Assembly: GCF_900108105.1 (NCBI RefSeq)
Contig: NZ_FNUR01000003.1
Coordinates: 1-64,000 of the forward strand
Reading direction: 5' to 3'
Length of the DNA: 64,000 nt
Source: Butyrivibrio sp. Su6
GTDB lineage: Bacteria; Bacillota; Clostridia; Lachnospirales; Lachnospiraceae
Shown here: positions 44,101 to 52,721 of the stretch, one piece after another
Layout: every line of letters begins with the position of its first letter
Numbering within the stretch: the first letter of the stretch is position 1
Made by a program: the position numbers and the translations under genes
Notes under the pieces: generated by a model
What the model was told of the DNA's origin: nothing
Database searches by the model: none
The model's input: the letters and a program-made list of their open reading frames with translations, nothing else

Positions 44101-45435
44101 ATGGGTAACAAGAATGATCTTACAACTGGAAGTGTATCTTCCAAATTTCTAGGCTTTTTCTTCCCTATGCTACTGACAAACCTTCTTCAGCAGATCTATT
44201 CCGTTGCCGATACTGCAATAGTTGGAAAAGGAATCGGTGACAACGCTCTAGGTGCTGTTGGAAACCTCGCTTCTTTATCCTTTTTCATAATAGGTTTCTC
44301 AATGGGAATAACTAATGGATTTGCTGTGATTATCGGACAACACTATGGGTCCGATGATAAGAAAGATCTGAAAAAAGCTATCGCAATGTCCATAGAGCTA
44401 TCTGGCATAATTGCGATTATGTTGACAATCGTAGGATGTATTATTCTTAAACCGATTGTTCTGCTAATGCATACAGACATAGTAATCCTTAATGAATGTC
44501 TGACTTATGGCTACATCATTTTCGCTGGTCTGATCGTTACAATTGCTTATAATCTCTTTTCCGGAATTCTAAGATCACTTGGTGACAGCCGGACGCCTTT
44601 CATTGCTATCATAGTCTCTTCAGGCGTCAACATTGTACTGGACTATATTTTGATATTCATTTTCCATACAGGAGTTGGTGGCGCAGCTGCAGCTACAGTT
44701 TTTGCCCAGGCAATTTCTGCAATGATCTGTTTTGAAAAGATTCGTCATTTGCCGGAAGCGAGCATTACACCTTTTGATTTTCATCCCGATGCAAAAATGT
44801 CTTTCCTGTTGATGAAAAATGGAGCCGGCATGGCTCTGATGAATTCAATAACTGCCATAGGAAGTATGGTGGTTCAGGGATTTGTAAACAAATATGGTGT
44901 TACATTCACTTCTGCATATTCAGTGTGCACCAGATATCTTAACCTGTTCATGCTCCCGGCACTTACAGCAGGATTTGCCGTTTCTGCCTTTGTCAGTCAG
45001 AATTTTGGTGCAAAATTGCCAAAGCGCATAATGGGCGGTGTCAAGGTAGGTATCGGAATAGCCTTTGTATCCTATATTTTGCTCGGTAGCATTATGTTGT
45101 TTATGCCACAGCAGTTAGCTGGCTTTATGCTTAATGCTGACGATACAATTTTGCTTGCATCCGGGTATCTGCGTAAATGCGGTATCTTTCTGATTCTTCT
45201 TAATCTGCTTTTTATATTCAGAAGCGCAGTTCAGGGAATGGGATACCCTTTTATTCCAATGATGTCAGGATTCGCAGAAATGGCACTCAGAATTGCAGTG
45301 ATAATACTTCTGTTGCATGGTATAGGATTTAATGCCACAGCTATAGCTGATGCAGTGGCATGGGTAGGTGCATTGGCTCTTAATGCAATTTCATTTTTTA
45401 TCTACTATAAAAAAATGGCACATATCTCATTTTAA
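44101..45435 (+). CDS. MATE family efflux transporter
   Basis: A 444-residue inner-membrane protein with twelve helices, of the multidrug and toxic compound extrusion family (cation-coupled drug export). I use the ATG at 44101 with AGAGGTGAT before it. Typical features are the N-terminal LLQQIYSVADTAIVGKGIG (about 26-44) and SGILRSLGDSRTPF near 155. The end overlaps the convergent ORF6N gene by nine bases. Controlled probably by the divergent AraC regulator. Confidence 0.9.
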   Translation: MGNKNDLTTGSVSSKFLGFFFPMLLTNLLQQIYSVADTAIVGKGIGDNALGAVGNLASLSFFIIGFSMGITNGFAVIIGQHYGSDDKKDLKKAIAMSIELSGIIAIMLTIVGCIILKPIVLLMHTDIVILNECLTYGYIIFAGLIVTIAYNLFSGILRSLGDSRTPFIAIIVSSGVNIVLDYILIFIFHTGVGGAAAATVFAQAISAMICFEKIRHLPEASITPFDFHPDAKMSFLLMKNGAGMALMNSITAIGSMVVQGFVNKYGVTFTSAYSVCTRYLNLFMLPALTAGFAVSAFVSQNFGAKLPKRIMGGVKVGIGIAFVSYILLGSIMLFMPQQLAGFMLNADDTILLASGYLRKCGIFLILLNLLFIFRSAVQGMGYPFIPMMSGFAEMALRIAVIILLLHGIGFNATAIADAVAWVGALALNAISFFIYYKKMAHISF

Positions 45436-46203
45436 AATCAGTACAGGATTAGCTAATAATTGCTGAATCGAGCTCTTGTAGACATCTACTTCCATAATCC
45501 TTGAGATTGTAGTAATCCTTTTACCTGCATCCTTACTTGAAGCACCACAATGGTACAGCTTCATGTTATTAGTGGCGTTATCAATAATACTTTTTTTCGC
45601 TTTGCTATAAATCTTCTGATATGCAACATCAGCTTTAAATGGTTCCCCATCTAGTATTAATACTTCCTCATCATTTAAATCATTGTTAAAAAGCTTCATA
45701 AAATCAGAAAGATCACTTTTTCTGACCATTTCAGATTCAATTCTTTTAATGGCTTGCGAGTGTTCCTCAGTCATGGCAGCTATCGTTAAAAGATTTTGTC
45801 CTGAAATCATAGTTTTATTCTCAATGATGTGGTCCTTCATCTTCTTAAACAGCCACACTAATTTCCTGCTTTGTTCTACTGCAAGTTCACCCTTCAATAC
45901 CGTCATAAGAAGATAGACACCCTGTTCTGTAAATGCATGTGGCGGAATTCTTCTTCCACCCCAACTTGCTATCCGATTTTTGGATTTCAAATTACGAAAT
46001 TCCTCAGCAGTAAGCTGGAACATGAACTCCTCTCCCACAAAGCGCTCCTTATTATTCTTAACCTGCTCGTTAAGCTTACTTGTTGTGTACCCATATATTT
46101 CAGCAAGCTCAAAGTCAAGCATTACCTGCACTCCACGAACAATATATACCTTTTCTTCCAAATCTCTATCATCCAAGAGTAGAATCTCATTCTTTTTCGT
46201 CAT
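45427..46203 (-). CDS. ORF6N domain protein
   Basis: A 258-residue protein; start at 46203 (MTKKNEIL), with AGAGAGG upstream. Residues about 10-95 form the ORF6N/KilA-N-type DNA-binding domain (RGVQVMLDFELAEIYGYTTSKLNEQV, in two parts, then FMFQLTAEEF and RRIPPHAFTEQG). Such proteins are frequent in phages and mobile elements as antirepressor-like factors. The C-terminal half contains a region (about 185-230) of unknown role. Its presence supports a mobile origin for this stretch. Confidence 0.85.
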   Translation of the reverse strand: MTKKNEILLLDDRDLEEKVYIVRGVQVMLDFELAEIYGYTTSKLNEQVKNNKERFVGEEFMFQLTAEEFRNLKSKNRIASWGGRRIPPHAFTEQGVYLLMTVLKGELAVEQSRKLVWLFKKMKDHIIENKTMISGQNLLTIAAMTEEHSQAIKRIESEMVRKSDLSDFMKLFNNDLNDEEVLILDGEPFKADVAYQKIYSKAKKSIIDNATNNMKLYHCGASSKDAGKRITTISRIMEVDVYKSSIQQLLANPVLILK

Positions 46204-46251
46204 TGGCAAACCTCTCTGTAACATATTACATTTATATCTATTTTCGCTTAT

Positions 46252-46282
46252 AACTTGCTATCCGAATTTTGGATAGCAAGTT
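46252..46282. promoter_or_regulatory. Hairpin upstream of the ORF6N gene
   Basis: Perfect 12-bp inverted repeat AACTTGCTATCC with a 7-base loop, about 50 bp before the start. Its left 23 bases match 45963-45985 inside the ORF6N coding region with one substitution. The rest of the 363-bp gap 46204-46566 shows no gene. Confidence 0.5.
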
Positions 46283-46504
46283 TTGTATCACTTATATAAC
46301 TGTATGCTTTAAGAGACGGCATATTCTTGTCCGCCTTTCAGAACTGATGTTCGAAATCATTCTATCATACTTTTTGGATTATTGCACTAGGAAATCTATT
46401 TATGAGCTATCGGTGCAAAGATATATAGATATAATGGGCGCAAAGGATAACGATTGTCCAGTAGACAAAAATTAATTTTCCGGTACGGAAAGCTCTGTAA
46501 AAAT

Positions 46505-46543
46505 AATAGGCGAGGCGCTCCATTGAGAAGCGCCCCGCCAGTT
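46505..46543 (-). terminator. Terminator after the XRE-TPR gene
   Basis: G+C-rich hairpin GGCGGGGCGCT / AGCGCCTCGCC followed on the minus strand by TATTATTTTT. Confidence 0.8.
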
Positions 46544-46566
46544 GTCAGTCTATTTTTTACGGCTCA

Positions 46567-47589
46567 TTATGCCTGCAACTGCTCAATCTTGTCCTGCAAA
46601 CGGTCTATTTCTGCGGAGTATTTCGTATTCCAGTCCGTTCGAAGAAGTTCGATCTGTTTCTTGTAATAGTCTGCGGCCCGTTTCTTATCTCCCATACGGA
46701 TACAACAAAGTGCCATGGATGCATAGGGATCCGTGTAGCGAGGCTTAGGCATACAATCAAATGTCATCTGCCAATACCGGATTGCCTCTTCATACTCTTC
46801 ATGATGGGAAAAGGTATTGGCCACGGAAAATAATACGCTCCAGTCTTCCGGATATTTTTCTACCAGCTTTCGATATGCTTCTTTTGTTGCTTCAAATCCG
46901 TTTTCATATTCCTCGATGAACACAACATAGAAGTCATTCAAAGTGTTAGGGTTCTTTTGAACGGACTCCTTCAGAACTTCTCTTGCCTCCCGAAGTCTGC
47001 CGTCATCAATCAGATTGTCCAGCAGATAGAAGTAGATCCGAATATTCTTTGGTTCAGCCCTCAGGATCTTATACAGGTCCTCGATCAGTTCATGATGATT
47101 TGCCGCATCCCAGTCAAAGAGCTTTCCATCGCTGCCGAAGCAGATATTGTTGATATCGCCCTTTTCGTTGGGGCGTAGTTCCAGCGCCTTTTTTGCACAG
47201 CGTACTGCCTTTTTCTTCAGATTCTCTGCCTGATAGCGATAAAGATCTGCCAGCAGAGAGATTGCGTCATGATTCGTCGAATCCGCTTCCGTTTCGCCAA
47301 GAAGGAAGCTTTCCTCATTCTCGAACTCTGCATTTGACAGCACTTTTCCATATTCAATTTTCTTCGCGATACTCTCGTAGTGTTTCTCAGTGGAGTATTC
47401 AAACAGATCATCGATCTGTACTCCAAAGAGCGATGCGATATCCGGGAGCATGGTCATCTCCGGGAGGGAACTGTCTGTCTCCCATTTACTGACCGCCTGA
47501 CTGGTCACTCCAAGTTTCTTAGCAACATCCGACTGGGAGAACCCCTTGGAGCGCCTCAGGTCTTTAATTTTCATTCCTATTGTTTTCAT
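46567..47589 (-). CDS. XRE family regulator with TPR-like repeats
   Basis: A 340-residue protein starting at 47589 (MKTIGMKI) with GGAGG upstream. The helix-turn-helix is KGFSQSDVAKKLGVTSQAVSKWE (about 13-35). The rest (about 80-335) consists of helical tetratricopeptide-like repeats (YEEAIRYWQMTFDCMPKP, KKRAADYYKKQIELL). It may bind peptide or protein signals. Codon use is visibly richer in G and C than neighbouring genes, which fits acquisition by transfer. Confidence 0.85.
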   Translation of the reverse strand: MKTIGMKIKDLRRSKGFSQSDVAKKLGVTSQAVSKWETDSSLPEMTMLPDIASLFGVQIDDLFEYSTEKHYESIAKKIEYGKVLSNAEFENEESFLLGETEADSTNHDAISLLADLYRYQAENLKKKAVRCAKKALELRPNEKGDINNICFGSDGKLFDWDAANHHELIEDLYKILRAEPKNIRIYFYLLDNLIDDGRLREAREVLKESVQKNPNTLNDFYVVFIEEYENGFEATKEAYRKLVEKYPEDWSVLFSVANTFSHHEEYEEAIRYWQMTFDCMPKPRYTDPYASMALCCIRMGDKKRAADYYKKQIELLRTDWNTKYSAEIDRLQDKIEQLQA

Positions 47590-47798
47590 AAAACCGCCTC
47601 CGATTGTTGTATTCATGATCATGTAAGTTCATTATATGTATCATTCGTACAACTATCAATTTCAAATTAGTTGGTTTTATGAAACCATTGGTTGTTTTTT
47701 AGGCATTCTCCACGTTCTCCACGTCATCCGTCCCCTAGTTCCATTTCAGCTGTGCGATCCTACCAAGGAAGATGGAACTGCGACAGAATTGACGAGAT

Positions 47799-47930
47799 GG
47801 GACTTTGAGCAGAGCACTTGGCGAGGTATTTTCGAGCCTAGTGCGAGCCATGGGTGAACACTTGACGAGGTCCTTCCGAGTCTAGTGTGAATCCCTGAAC
47901 CCACGCAGCGAAGCTGCTGGGTGAGAGTCC
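47799..47930. repeat. tRNA-associated hairpin repeats, third locus
   Basis: Two hairpin repeats at 47815-47843 and 47859-47887, preceded by GATGGGACTTTGAGCAGAG as at 35653. It lies just past the terminator of the tRNA-Leu pair. The remainder of 47590-47983 has short inverted repeats but no gene. Confidence 0.75.
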
Positions 47931-47939
47931 CCTTCCGCA

Positions 47940-47981
47940 CAAAATAAAAGGACCAACTCATTCGAGTTGATCCTTTTGTTT
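47940..47981 (-). terminator. Terminator after the tRNA-Leu pair
   Basis: Hairpin AAAGGATCAACTC / GAGTTGGTCCTTTT with T-rich tail on the minus strand. Confidence 0.85.
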
Positions 47982-47983
47982 CG

Positions 47984-48068
47984 TGCGGAAGATGGGACTT
48001 GAACCCACACGACATAACCAGTCACAAGATCCTTAGTCTTGCTCGTCTGCCAATTCCGACACTTCCGC
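47984..48068 (-). tRNA. tRNA-Leu (AAG), second copy
   Basis: 85 nt, class II with long variable arm, anticodon loop CTAAGGA (AAG), no encoded CCA. Identical to the gene at 35914 apart from one base in the variable-arm loop. Its 3' 20 bases recur at 43097-43116. Confidence 0.93.
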
Positions 48069-48117
48069 ATTTTCTATATATGTACAAACCGCTTCAATTG
48101 CACTAGATAAAATCTAG

Positions 48118-48200
48118 TGCAGGAGAAGGGACTTGAACCCTCATGTTGTTGCCAACACATGGACCTGAACCATGCGCGTCTGCCATTCCGCCACTCCTGC
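48118..48200 (-). tRNA. tRNA-Leu (CAG)
   Basis: 83 nt. Acceptor GCAGGAG/CTCCTGC, anticodon stem CATGG/CCATG with loop TTCAGGT giving anticodon CAG, long variable arm, T arm GAGGGTTCAAGTCCCTT. A short hairpin (CACTAGAT/ATCTAGTG, 48101-48119) overlaps its 3' end before the next tRNA. Confidence 0.92.
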
Positions 48201-48282
48201 GTGCAACGTAGTTAATGATACTCACTTTCAGCCACACTGTCAAGGCTTTTTAACACATTATTTTAGATTTTTTTCACAATTT

Positions 48283-48615
48283 TCAAAGCCTCGTCAACTT
48301 ATCTATGTAAAAATACATTTTCTTCATAACATCGGAAATATCCTTATAGTGCAGTGCACAAGCTGCTGCAGCCACTGCAAATACTGCTGCGCATATAAAG
48401 CTTACAAAAAAGAAATTCACAAATCCAACTGCAAGGAAAATGCTGGCGCAGGTAAGAAAGCCTATGATCGCAGTGAGTGTCCTCATCAGTTCCTGGTGAA
48501 GGACGGTTGCCTGCATTACTATTCCCTCTCTTTCTGAAAATACCTCATCCTCAGAAAGCACTTCAAAATCAAGCTTTTCAAGGTGTCTTAAATAATCTCT
48601 GAATCTCTTTTCCAT
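48283..48615 (-). CDS. Small two-helix membrane protein
   Basis: Not recognised. 110 residues with a charged N-terminal helix (MEKRFRDYLRHLEKLDFEVL) and two adjoining membrane helices at about 44-85. RBS GGAGG. Probably monocistronic. Confidence 0.65.
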   Translation of the reverse strand: MEKRFRDYLRHLEKLDFEVLSEDEVFSEREGIVMQATVLHQELMRTLTAIIGFLTCASIFLAVGFVNFFFVSFICAAVFAVAAAACALHYKDISDVMKKMYFYIDKLTRL

Positions 48616-48677
48616 ATTTCCTCCATGATGTTAATACCAATAAGTCCGCTCCCAAAGGAGAGTCTAGGAATATTATA

Positions 48678-49520
48678 CTATATTTCGTTTATATTTACAC
48701 TATTGTTTACAGCTAACAACTCAAGAATATCCCGATTAAACTGATCATTTTGAGCTATCGCCTTTTCAAGATCAATTCCTTCCTGGTCTGGAGCGCATTC
48801 ACCACAGATATCAACGCCCATCACTTCTTTCCCTGTCAAAAGAGCCTTCGTAAACTCCAACACTTCCAAGGCCGTAAATTCGCCCTGGTCCCAGTTGGTT
48901 CTAAGATAATCTGTCCTGATCACATCCTTATCAATCGAAAGATAAACCGGATACTCCGTCTCAGGAAGCCTAACTCTAACACTACCGGCGTCGTCACTCC
49001 CATTACCCAAATCCAGGATCACATCTTCCCTGTCATAGAAGTGCACTCGGCATCTATCCGCCTCATCAAGCTCATCAATAAGCTTTCTATCCGCCCCTAT
49101 CACATGCACATCCCGCACATTCGCATTTGTATCAAGTACATTTTTTACCCAACTCCCACAGGAGAGGATATCTCCAAACATTGAGGGCTGCATGTCGGGG
49201 TGATGATCCAGAACCACAAGCGAAAAAGGCTCTTTTACCATATCCAGCAAAAGAGCTGACATATAATGATAGTTCCCTGAATCAATGAAATGAATTCCAT
49301 TGGCAAATGCATGCAGATTAACCGTGTTTTCTCCGCGCTCCGCATCAATGATTGCCTCTTTGATAGCCGCCTTAGCAGCATCATCGCACAGGCAGTTTGT
49401 CCCCGAAATGTCTTTTAAATCCAGGACTTTTCCACAAAATGAAGAGCCTTTATCTACTCGATAAAAGCTCTCTTCATCATAAATACCTGAAAAATTAAAT
49501 ACCGAAAATTCTGCCTTCAT
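48678..49520 (-). CDS. Arginase/ureohydrolase-fold protein
   Basis: A 280-residue protein of the arginase-like metal hydrolase fold. Candidate manganese ligands are the histidine in GNYHYMS (about 80-86), DHHPDMQ (about 105-111) and SIDKDV (about 194-199). The motifs are looser than in arginase or agmatinase, so the substrate is uncertain; related genes are often labelled UPF0489-like. It lies 38 bp after mecA on the same strand. Confidence 0.75.
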   Translation of the reverse strand: MKAEFSVFNFSGIYDEESFYRVDKGSSFCGKVLDLKDISGTNCLCDDAAKAAIKEAIIDAERGENTVNLHAFANGIHFIDSGNYHYMSALLLDMVKEPFSLVVLDHHPDMQPSMFGDILSCGSWVKNVLDTNANVRDVHVIGADRKLIDELDEADRCRVHFYDREDVILDLGNGSDDAGSVRVRLPETEYPVYLSIDKDVIRTDYLRTNWDQGEFTALEVLEFTKALLTGKEVMGVDICGECAPDQEGIDLEKAIAQNDQFNRDILELLAVNNSVNINEI

Positions 49521-49558
49521 ATCAAGTCCTTATATCTTCAGACACTCCACATATCAAG

Positions 49559-50332
49559 TCATCTTGCAAGATCAGCCAGATGTACGACCGCATCATCTGC
49601 AATAAGGCTTTCGCCGTGCTCCTCTACAACCATAGCTTCCGGAGCATTTACAGTGAGCATCTGAGAATACTCAACTCCAGCTCTTCTCATGTCATAGATA
49701 ATGCTCTCATTGGCGGACATAAGCCCTGCAATAAGATAATAGCGATCCTCATATTTATACAAACTCGAGTCAACAATCGGAAGTCTCTGAACAACCTTGG
49801 CAAATCTCTTCACTTCATCAAAATTATCAAACTCCATCATGTATCTTGCATACTCTGAAAGCGGCTGATAACTTGTAGTAGCCTGCTCCATAGCCGTCGG
49901 ATCAAAATCATCCTTGCCATATATTCTATTGATAGTATCTGTTACATTTGTGATAACTTCATTAAGCGCAACACCTTTTTCCTTGCCGGTTTTGGCTTTG
50001 ATGTCGTCCACCTTTTCCTGAGTCAGCATTTTAAGGATAGTATCGGCTGCTCCACGAATACGGTCTGTTGCTTTCTGAATATCTTCATTGCTCATCTTAA
50101 CTGCGAAGATGCGCACACTTCCATCCATCATCATGTTTTTGCTCATCATCATGACCTCAGTCTCCGGGTCATAATCGAGCTGCGCCCCAACTTCCCTGTT
50201 GAGTTGTGCAAAAAACGAAGTAGTGTTTTCTGCACCTTCTATAACTGCCTCAGGAGTAAGCCCAATTTCATGAAGTTCTGATGCCGCAATACTGCATTCT
50301 ACTGTGGTTGCATTCATTTTTACTATAATCAT
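49559..50332 (-). CDS. mecA: Adaptor protein MecA
   Basis: A 257-residue MecA-type adaptor, which delivers substrates to the ClpC-ClpP protease. The N-terminal substrate-binding domain begins MIIVKMNATTVECSI; a middle linker is charged; the C-terminal ClpC-binding domain has SSLYKYEDRYYLIAGL (about 195-210). The promoter region carries a CIRCE element, pointing to control by the HrcA heat-shock repressor. Confidence 0.85.
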   Translation of the reverse strand: MIIVKMNATTVECSIAASELHEIGLTPEAVIEGAENTTSFFAQLNREVGAQLDYDPETEVMMMSKNMMMDGSVRIFAVKMSNEDIQKATDRIRGAADTILKMLTQEKVDDIKAKTGKEKGVALNEVITNVTDTINRIYGKDDFDPTAMEQATTSYQPLSEYARYMMEFDNFDEVKRFAKVVQRLPIVDSSLYKYEDRYYLIAGLMSANESIIYDMRRAGVEYSQMLTVNAPEAMVVEEHGESLIADDAVVHLADLAR

Positions 50333-50397
50333 TACGCATCATCTCCTCTCCTTGGATACATTTCTCCATTTTTGTACTGTAATTATATATCTCAGGA

Positions 50398-50424
50398 TTA
50401 GCACTGTCTAGGTGAGAGTGCTAA
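50398..50424. promoter_or_regulatory. CIRCE element (HrcA operator) before mecA
   Basis: TTAGCACTG, nine-base spacer, GAGTGCTAA: the CIRCE consensus TTAGCACTC-N9-GAGTGCTAA with one mismatch. It lies 66 bp upstream of the mecA start. Confidence 0.85.
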
Positions 50425-50497
50425 AATTTCTATTAACACTCTATAATATTACAGTAAGATTATCGGCTATCATGCGTGAAAACTAAAGTGTTAGTAC

Positions 50498-51142
50498 TTA
50501 TTTCCTGATGTGCTTACTCTTTTCTGCGGCATCAAGTACGTCAGGTGTAGTGCCCGTCTCGCTATACTTTCCAACGAACTCGCACCTTATTGTCACGCGG
50601 TTCGCGCCTCCAAGTGTACAGGTAAAAAGAGTCAGATCCCAGTCTCCTGCTTCCATTTTCTCAACGTCATAAGCTCCCAGAGTCTCCATATTGGTGACCT
50701 CATAGTACTTACTCATGCCGTTCATATCAGTAACAATTACCACGTCACCGGAAGTGAGCTCGCTCAATTTACCAAAATGCTCAGTGTAATTGTGCCCAGC
50801 TATGATAAGGTCATCGTCGTACATGCTGCCTTCATATCTGCAGACAGCATACTTGGCATCCTCCTGACTCCAGGAACTCTGCACAGGTAAAAGAAGCTCC
50901 AAAGAAGGAATCTCAAGTGTACCCACAAAGCTATGTCCGTCCACATCAACAACAGGCATTTCCCCGGATAAATTCTCCAATACCGTGCCCGGCATCTGTT
51001 CAATGACGCCCTCAAGCATTTCATCGGAGGCTGTGCCTGCCTCAGACGATTCATCAAGATTATGTTTTAGTAAAAAAACTGCTATAAAAATAAGAGCAGT
51101 ACCGATCAAAATATACTTATGACCAATATGATCTTTATGCAT
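50498..51142 (-). CDS. Sortase
   Basis: A 214-residue membrane-anchored transpeptidase with an N-terminal helix (about 8-25). The catalytic His is in IIAGHNYTEHFG (about 113-124), Cys in LFTCTLGG (about 172-179) and Arg in RVTIRCEF. It lacks the C-terminal helix of class C enzymes, so it could be the housekeeping-type or a class B/D-like sortase that anchors the finished pilus or other LPXTG proteins. Its start overlaps the TSCPD gene by eight bases. A terminator at 51488 separates it from the pilus operon. Confidence 0.85.
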   Translation of the reverse strand: MHKDHIGHKYILIGTALIFIAVFLLKHNLDESSEAGTASDEMLEGVIEQMPGTVLENLSGEMPVVDVDGHSFVGTLEIPSLELLLPVQSSWSQEDAKYAVCRYEGSMYDDDLIIAGHNYTEHFGKLSELTSGDVVIVTDMNGMSKYYEVTNMETLGAYDVEKMEAGDWDLTLFTCTLGGANRVTIRCEFVGKYSETGTTPDVLDAAEKSKHIRK

Positions 51143-51383
51143 TCTGCCTCATTGCCTCTTCAATCGCATAAGAAAGCTGATCGGGGCATGATGTATTTTT
51201 AAAACCACACTTAATGCCACGAAGCTTTGCTATGGCATCCTCGCACTTCATTCCTTCTACAAGCTTGGAAATTCCCTGCAGGTTGCCGTTGCATCCATTT
51301 GTAAATTTCACTGCACCTATTGTGTCTCCGTTAAGCTCTATATCAATCTGTGTTGAGCATGTGCCTTTTGTCTTGTAAACCAT
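51135..51383 (-). CDS. TSCPD domain protein
   Basis: An 82-residue protein with the TSCPD motif (NTSCPDQLSYAI, about 63-74), conserved cysteines (GTCSTQI, TNGCNGN, KCGFKN). The domain also occurs at the C-terminus of class II ribonucleotide reductases. The stand-alone form (TIGR03905-like) is common in Clostridia and of unknown function. It is coupled to the sortase gene by overlap. Confidence 0.88.
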   Translation of the reverse strand: MVYKTKGTCSTQIDIELNGDTIGAVKFTNGCNGNLQGISKLVEGMKCEDAIAKLRGIKCGFKNTSCPDQLSYAIEEAMRQNA

Positions 51384-51487
51384 TATCTCTTACCTCTTTT
51401 CTCTAACTTTATTATATCAAACTTCAGCCTTTTATACATTTGTTAAAACCACGTGATCAGTAACAAATATATATTTTAATATACAAA

Positions 51488-51522
51488 ATTGCACCCTGTG
51501 GCTGACCACAAGGTGCAATCAA
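51488..51522 (-). terminator. Terminator of the pilus operon
   Basis: Hairpin TTGCACCTTGTGG / CCACAGGGTGCAA with a TTTTG tail on the minus strand, 40 bp past the minor pilin gene. Confidence 0.85.
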
Positions 51523-51563
51523 CATTGATCACATACACATACTAAATCCGGCTGCCCTATCTG

Positions 51564-52712
51564 TCAACCGGCATTCTTCCTGTTTGCCCTGATTCCCTTG
51601 ATAATAAACAGGGCTCCTGCTATCAGCAATATAGGAAGTGGCCACCAAAGCTGACCTGTCTGTGGAAGTCTTCTTGCACCAAGTACTGCAGGAAGATTTC
51701 TAAAAGCTCCTAAAACTTCCGGAAGATCAGGTATTCCAGGTGTTTCCGGTGTGTCTTCTGTTGGTGTATCCTCATCTGGCGTATCAGGTGTTTCCGGCGG
51801 AGTCTCAGGTGGAGTTTCAGGTGGTGTCTCCGGCTCATTATACGTGTTTTCCAGAGTAAAAAGAATCACCTTGCTGCTTTCACCATTATATGAGCTTTCG
51901 CTTGTACTTACCGTATAAGGAGAGTCACTGCTGATATTCTCTTTTATGGTCCAATCGTGAGCTGTAACCTCTCCTGACTCCCCCCTGTAATCCATATCAG
52001 ACCAGGAATAGAACCAGTTATTTGACGCACTGAGCTCAACTGTCTGAACCTTTTCTCCATCTCTGTAAAGATCAACACTTATATATGGAGGGCGCTTATC
52101 CTCATTATCTGTATCTTTCCAAACCTTTCTTATTTCATAGGTCTTTGGATATTCCTGAGAGCACTTAGCTCTTAACACAGGTGCGTATACAGGGTTAACC
52201 CAGGTGTCATTTGCATCCGTTGTTGGTACTGAGATCAAAAATGTATCAACTGCATAGGTACAAGCCTCTACTGGATCATATAAAGCTTCTGTCCTTATCA
52301 TGTAAAGTCCCAGGTGAAGCCCATCAAAAAACGCTTCTCCATTTACGTCAGAAACTGCATGTGCAGTAACACTCATATGACTGTATACGTAAGGCTCAAT
52401 GGTATCAATTATTACATCCCACTGGCTCTGATCTGTAATGCCGTTAAGATTGGTCACAGGCTGATCTTTAAGCTCATCTATCAGTGTAAACTCACCATTT
52501 TCACTGATATCTGCCACCAGATATGCATCAACCTCCATGCCTTCAAGGAGCTTGTCATCAAACTTAAACTGCAAAGTCATCTGCCCCTTATCCTGCCAGC
52601 TCATATCGATAAGGTTCCTTGCTTGAACAGGAAAAGAAAAACTTCCAAGCATCAATAATAAAACAGCCACAAACATCACTATTCTGTTAAGATTTCGTGT
52701 CAGTTTTTTCAT
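51564..52712 (-). CDS. LPXTG minor pilin (probable base pilin)
   Basis: A 382-residue secreted surface protein. Signal peptide at about 1-31, a first domain (35-190), a CnaB-like domain (YEIRKVWKDTD...ISVDLYRDGEKVQTV, about 200-295), a proline-rich PET/PPET repeat stretch (about 297-330) and the cell-wall sorting signal LPQTG (about 349) with hydrophobic helix and basic tail. Size, Pro-rich spacer and last position in the operon suggest the basal pilin that is linked to peptidoglycan. Confidence 0.85.
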   Translation of the reverse strand: MKKLTRNLNRIVMFVAVLLLMLGSFSFPVQARNLIDMSWQDKGQMTLQFKFDDKLLEGMEVDAYLVADISENGEFTLIDELKDQPVTNLNGITDQSQWDVIIDTIEPYVYSHMSVTAHAVSDVNGEAFFDGLHLGLYMIRTEALYDPVEACTYAVDTFLISVPTTDANDTWVNPVYAPVLRAKCSQEYPKTYEIRKVWKDTDNEDKRPPYISVDLYRDGEKVQTVELSASNNWFYSWSDMDYRGESGEVTAHDWTIKENISSDSPYTVSTSESSYNGESSKVILFTLENTYNEPETPPETPPETPPETPDTPDEDTPTEDTPETPGIPDLPEVLGAFRNLPAVLGARRLPQTGQLWWPLPILLIAGALFIIKGIRANRKNAG

Positions 52713-52721
52713 CCTTCAACC

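Noticed and set aside
48101..48120. Terminator between the two tRNA-Leu genes
   Set aside because: The hairpin has no T tract and overlaps the tRNA 3' end; it is more likely a processing structure.
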